Assembly: GCF_014841115.1 (NCBI RefSeq)
Contig: NZ_JACYTP010000004.1
Span: 1 to 64,000 of the forward strand
Direction of reading: 5' to 3'
DNA from: Photobacterium arenosum
GTDB lineage: Bacteria; Pseudomonadota; Gammaproteobacteria; Enterobacterales; Vibrionaceae
Length of the DNA: 64,000 nt
Positions 61,164 to 64,000 of the stretch are shown in pieces. Position numbers and translations under genes: made by a program. Position 1 is the stretch's first letter, and each line of letters starts with the position of its first letter. The notes under the pieces are model-generated. The model made no database searches, was not told the DNA's origin, and worked only from the letters and a program-made list of their open reading frames with translations.

Positions 61164-62882
61164 ATGGAAATGTTGTCCGGCGCTGATATGATCGTCCGTT
61201 CGATGATCGACCAAGGCGTGAAGCATATCTTCGGTTACCCTGGCGGTTCTGTTCTGGATATTTATGATGCGCTGCATGAAAAGAGCGACATCGAGCACGT
61301 ATTAGTGCGCCATGAGCAAGCAGCTGTTCACATGGCTGACGGCTATGCCCGCGCTACAGGTGACGTCGGCGTTGTACTGGTGACATCCGGTCCGGGTGCA
61401 ACCAACGCCATCACAGGTATTGCCACCGCGTATATGGATTCAATCCCTATGGTGGTACTGTCCGGTCAGGTTATGAGCCACCTGATTGGTAACGATGCTT
61501 TCCAGGAATGCGACATGGTCGGTATTTCCCGTCCGGTTGTTAAACACAGTTTTCTGGTGCAGCGAACAGAAGATATTCCGGCCATCATCAAAAAAGCCTT
61601 TTACATCGCAGCCAGCGGCCGTCCCGGACCTGTGGTAGTTGATATCCCTAAAGACATGCTGGATCCGTCAAAAGCCTATCCGTACCAGTACCCGGAAGCG
61701 ATCAGCATGCGCTCGTACAATCCCACCCTGCAGGGCCACAAAGGTCAGATCAAGCGTGGCGTGAAAGCCTTGCTGGCCGCTAAGAAGCCGGTGCTGTACG
61801 TGGGTGGCGGTGTCATCATGTCGAACAGTGAGCAGCAAGTGCTGGCACTGGCAGAAAGCCTGAATATTCCTGTGGTCAGTACCCTGATGGGGCTGGGCGC
61901 TTTCCCCGGCACGCACCATAACAGCGTGGGTATGCTGGGTATGCATGGTACCTATGAAGCGAATATGACCATGCACAATGCTGATCTGATTTTTGGTATC
62001 GGCGTCCGGTTTGATGACCGTACCACCAATAATCTGGAAAAATACTGTCCGAACGCCACCATCATGCATATTGATATCGACCCGTCGTCGATTTCGAAGA
62101 CAGTTAAAGCCGACATTCCGATCGTCGGCTCGGCAGATGCGGTGCTCAACAGCATGCTGAAACTGCTGGAAGAGCAGCAGGACAGCAACGATAAAGCCGC
62201 GATGGATGAATGGTGGAGCGAAATAGAATCCTGGCGGGCACGCAAGTGTCTGAGCTACCAAACTGACAGTGACCGCATCAAGCCTCAGCAAGTCATTGAA
62301 ACGGTTTATAAATTAACCAATGGCGATGCTTACGTGGCATCGGATGTGGGTCAGCACCAGATGTTTGCGGCCCTGTATTATCCGTTCGACAAGCCGCGGC
62401 GCTGGTTAAACTCCGGTGGTCTGGGCACCATGGGCTTTGGCCTGCCGGCGGCGATGGGCGTGAAGTTCGCCTTTCCTGATGCGGAAGTTCTCTGCGTGAC
62501 CGGTGACGGCAGTATTCAGATGAATATCCAGGAATTGTCGACCGCCCTCCAGTACGACATTCCGGTGAAAATCATTAACCTGAATAACCGTTTTCTGGGC
62601 ATGGTAAAACAATGGCAGGACATGATTTATCAGGGCCGCCACTCGCACTCCTACATGGATTCAGTGCCTGATTTTGCCGCTATTGCAGAAGCTTATGGCC
62701 ATGTCGGTATCCGAATTTCGGATCCGGCGAAGCTGGAAAGTGAGCTGGAACGCGCTTTAGCAATGAAAGATAAGTTAGTCTTTGTCGATATCAGCGTGGA
62801 TGAAACAGAGCACGTTTACCCAATGCTGATCCGAGGCGGATCCATGAGTGAAATGTGGCTGAGTAAAACGGAGAGAACCTAA
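61164..62882 (+). CDS. ilvI: acetolactate synthase 3 large subunit
   Basis: From ATG 61164 (GGAG 9 bases upstream) the protein has 572 residues, [19 protein letters not shown]. The catalytic Glu is in [17 protein letters not shown]. The TPP/Mg site is [21 protein letters not shown] with [13 protein letters not shown]. It condenses pyruvate, or pyruvate and 2-oxobutyrate, in branched-chain amino acid synthesis. It overlaps ilvH by one base. Confidence 0.96.
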   Translation: MEMLSGADMIVRSMIDQGVKHIFGYPGGSVLDIYDALHEKSDIEHVLVRHEQAAVHMADGYARATGDVGVVLVTSGPGATNAITGIATAYMDSIPMVVLSGQVMSHLIGNDAFQECDMVGISRPVVKHSFLVQRTEDIPAIIKKAFYIAASGRPGPVVVDIPKDMLDPSKAYPYQYPEAISMRSYNPTLQGHKGQIKRGVKALLAAKKPVLYVGGGVIMSNSEQQVLALAESLNIPVVSTLMGLGAFPGTHHNSVGMLGMHGTYEANMTMHNADLIFGIGVRFDDRTTNNLEKYCPNATIMHIDIDPSSISKTVKADIPIVGSADAVLNSMLKLLEEQQDSNDKAAMDEWWSEIESWRARKCLSYQTDSDRIKPQQVIETVYKLTNGDAYVASDVGQHQMFAALYYPFDKPRRWLNSGGLGTMGFGLPAAMGVKFAFPDAEVLCVTGDGSIQMNIQELSTALQYDIPVKIINLNNRFLGMVKQWQDMIYQGRHSHSYMDSVPDFAAIAEAYGHVGIRISDPAKLESELERALAMKDKLVFVDISVDETEHVYPMLIRGGSMSEMWLSKTERT

Positions 62883-63376
62883 TGCGCAGGATTGTATCAG
62901 TATTATTAGAAAACGAACCAGGTGCACTTTCACGCGTGGTGGGGCTGTTCTCCCAGCGTGGTTACAACATTGAATCTTTGACTGTGGCACCGACGGATGA
63001 CCCGACGTTGTCGCGGCTGAACATCACCACCAGTGTGGAAGATGCGGCGCTGGAGCAGATCGAGAAGCACTTGCACAAGCTGATCGATATTCTGAAAGTC
63101 AGTAATGTGACCGACTCTGAACATGTTGAGCGTGAACTGATGCTGGTGAAAGTTAAAGCCAGCGGTTATGCCCGTGCCGAAGTGAAGCGGACATCGGATA
63201 TTTTCCGTGGTCAGATTGTGGATGTTACCAGCCAGATTTATACCGTTCAGCTGGCCGGCACCAGTGACAAACTGGATGCGTTTTTGGACGCGGTCAGCGA
63301 AGCGACTGAAATCATTGAAGTTGCCCGCAGCGGCGTGGTCGGCATTGCCCGCGGTGAGCGTTCACTGAAAGCCTGA
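62882..63376 (+). CDS. ilvH: acetolactate synthase 3 small (regulatory) subunit
   Basis: The protein has 164 residues, as in E. coli. It begins [38 protein letters not shown], an ACT domain that binds valine. It activates IlvI and gives valine inhibition. Its ATG uses the last A of the ilvI TAA, so translation is coupled. Confidence 0.97.
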   Translation: MRRIVSVLLENEPGALSRVVGLFSQRGYNIESLTVAPTDDPTLSRLNITTSVEDAALEQIEKHLHKLIDILKVSNVTDSEHVERELMLVKVKASGYARAEVKRTSDIFRGQIVDVTSQIYTVQLAGTSDKLDAFLDAVSEATEIIEVARSGVVGIARGERSLKA

Positions 63377-63403
63377 TCCTTCCAGCAAAATACCTTCCTT
63401 TTC

Positions 63404-63435
63404 AAGCCCGCCAGGCAATACCTGGCGGGCTTTTT
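63404..63435 (+). terminator. ilvIH terminator
   Basis: AGCCCGCCAGG-CAATA-CCTGGCGGGCT with TTTTC following is a strong hairpin 28 bases after the ilvH stop. Confidence 0.92.
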
Positions 63436-63457
63436 CGTAGTGGCCTTTTTTGTCGAT

Positions 63458-63475
63458 ATTAGACTAAAGTCTAAT
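63458..63475. promoter_or_regulatory. perfect operator-like dyad ATTAGACT-AA-AGTCTAAT
   Basis: 8-bp arms match exactly around AA. The dyad nearly fills the 16-base spacer of a weak candidate promoter, TTGTCG (63450-63455) and TAATAA (63472-63477). This is the usual placing of a TetR- or MarR-type repressor site. The regulator is unknown. Confidence 0.5.
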
Positions 63476-63571
63476 AAGGAGTGCGGAGACATTTTCGGTT
63501 GACCGTGTGGCTGTGCCATTGGATTTCAGATGTTTTCTATCTGGCAGACAGCATGCGTGGAGGGCAGGTCG

Positions 63572-63703
63572 ATGTTCAATACCGTTTTAGTTCGTTGTAT
63601 GGCATTGTTGCTGTGTTGGCTCGGCTTTCACGTCAGTGCCTTGTATTTCCTGCTGGCTGTCTTGTTACTGAATACGCATCACAAGGAAATCTTTGGCTGG
63701 TGA
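63572..63703 (+). CDS. candidate 43-residue small membrane protein
   Basis: ATG 63572 has GGAGG 8 bases upstream. The peptide begins MFNTVLVRCMALLLCWLGF, continues through a second hydrophobic stretch SALYFLLAVLLL, and ends NTHHKEIFGW. It looks like one long or two short membrane segments. An in-frame ATG at 63530 would add 14 residues. It lies behind the dyad at 63458 and before a strong terminator. An overlapping 86-codon frame from 63481 (GTG) has no SD and a less protein-like composition. No family is recognised. Confidence 0.45.
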   Translation: MFNTVLVRCMALLLCWLGFHVSALYFLLAVLLLNTHHKEIFGW

Positions 63704-63743
63704 ACCTTTTGCCGGGTAACGCGAAACAGTCGGGCAGATAAAC

Positions 63744-63769
63744 AAAACGGGAGCCGAAGCTCCCGTTTT
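63744..63769. terminator. bidirectional terminator before pykF
   Basis: AAAACGGGAGC-CGAA-GCTCCCGTTTT is a perfect 11-bp hairpin with A and T runs on opposite sides. It serves pykF on the minus strand and any plus-strand transcript from the small ORF. Confidence 0.9.
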
Positions 63770-63812
63770 CTATGCGCCTTGCTAAATGCAGCAATTGCCG
63801 TGACGGCTGAAA

Positions 63813-64000
63813 TTACAGTACGTGTACCGAGGCAGTGTTAGTCGTGCCTGAAGGTACCAGCGCACCAGAGACCATGACCACGATATCGCCTTTTGCACCC
63901 AGACCAGACTCCAGCGCCAGCGCTTTACCGCGTGCGTAGAAGGCATCAGTGCTTTCGATGGCATCGACAACCACTGGCGTGACGCCTTTAGTCAGGCACA
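63813..64000 (-). CDS. pykF: pyruvate kinase, C-terminal part (runs off the window)
   Basis: Only the last 62 codons are present. They include [21 protein letters not shown] and end [19 protein letters not shown], the allosteric C-terminal domain of type I (PykF) pyruvate kinase, which is activated by fructose 1,6-bisphosphate. The stop is TAA at 63815-63813. The N-terminal part and the promoter lie beyond 64000. Confidence 0.94.
   Translation of the reverse strand, partial: CLTKGVTPVVVDAIESTDAFYARGKALALESGLGAKGDIVVMVSGALVPSGTTNTASVHVL

Noticed and set aside
61046-61186. 46-codon ORF with CTT CTG CTG CTG near its start, overlapping the ilvI start, as a possible ilvIH leader peptide
   Set aside because: It has no SD, no terminator/antiterminator structure follows, and CTG is the common Leu codon here, so it would be a poor sensor.
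63481-63741. 86-codon ORF with a GTG start
   Set aside because: The AGGA directly abuts the GTG, so the spacing is wrong. The overlapping 43-codon hydrophobic frame has a better ribosome site and composition.

Overview
The window is chromosomal DNA of a gammaproteobacterium, most probably a member of the Vibrionaceae; Photobacterium or a close relative is my best guess, but I cannot fix the genus from sequence alone. The evidence is gene order. It starts with the end of an rRNA operon (5S, tRNA-Asp). It then carries blocks in the order familiar from Vibrio and, in part, E. coli: ytfJ-ytfK-msrA-tamA-tamB-ytfP-ppa-fbp-mpl; argR/mdh; ispB/rplU-rpmA-obgE; folA; lptD-surA-pdxA-rsmA-apaG-apaH; djlA; rluA; rapA; thiBPQ; leuLABCD; leuO; ilvIH; pykF. 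Nearly everything is core genome. I see no prophage, integron, CRISPR array or defence island.

Region by region. 1-1.3 kb: rrn tail, then a decayed IS630-type transposase lying between two nearly identical terminator hairpins. 1.3-6 kb: a TIGR03899-like gene, an unlisted 29-residue membrane peptide gene, and a five-gene minus-strand operon of the zrg (zinc uptake) type, headed by a palindrome that resembles a Zur box. 6-18 kb: ytfJ to ubiX, covering envelope biogenesis (TamAB), methionine sulfoxide repair, pyrophosphatase, gluconeogenesis, peptidoglycan recycling and the UbiX flavin cofactor. 17.7-22 kb: a TAXI-type TRAP transporter with a universal stress protein. 22-29.6 kb: argR, mdh, ispB, ribosomal proteins L21 and L27, ObgE, the split exporter YjjP/YjjB and dihydrofolate reductase. 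29.7-31.4 kb: a LysE-type exporter divergent from a LysR regulator that is broken by expansion of a 7-bp tandem repeat.

31.4-45.8 kb: the outer-membrane and rRNA-methylation cluster (apaH to lptD), djlA, a D-2-hydroxyacid dehydrogenase, rluA, rapA and a PIN-PhoH ATPase. 45.8-50.3 kb: thiamine ABC importer thiBPQ under a TPP riboswitch, then a DUF547 protein. 50.4-58.6 kb: leucine operon with leader peptide and attenuator, a PAP2 phosphatase/glycosyltransferase pair, and leuO. 58.7-64 kb: an acyl-CoA synthetase, ilvIH, a candidate small membrane protein behind an operator-like dyad, and the 3' end of pykF.

No obviously new multi-gene system is present. The points most worth a second look are the dual-purpose palindrome ahead of the zinc operon, the 7-bp repeat frameshift in the LysR gene, the unlisted small membrane ORFs, the structured argR-mdh intergenic element with a coupled upstream ORF before mdh, and several unexplained perfect palindromes.
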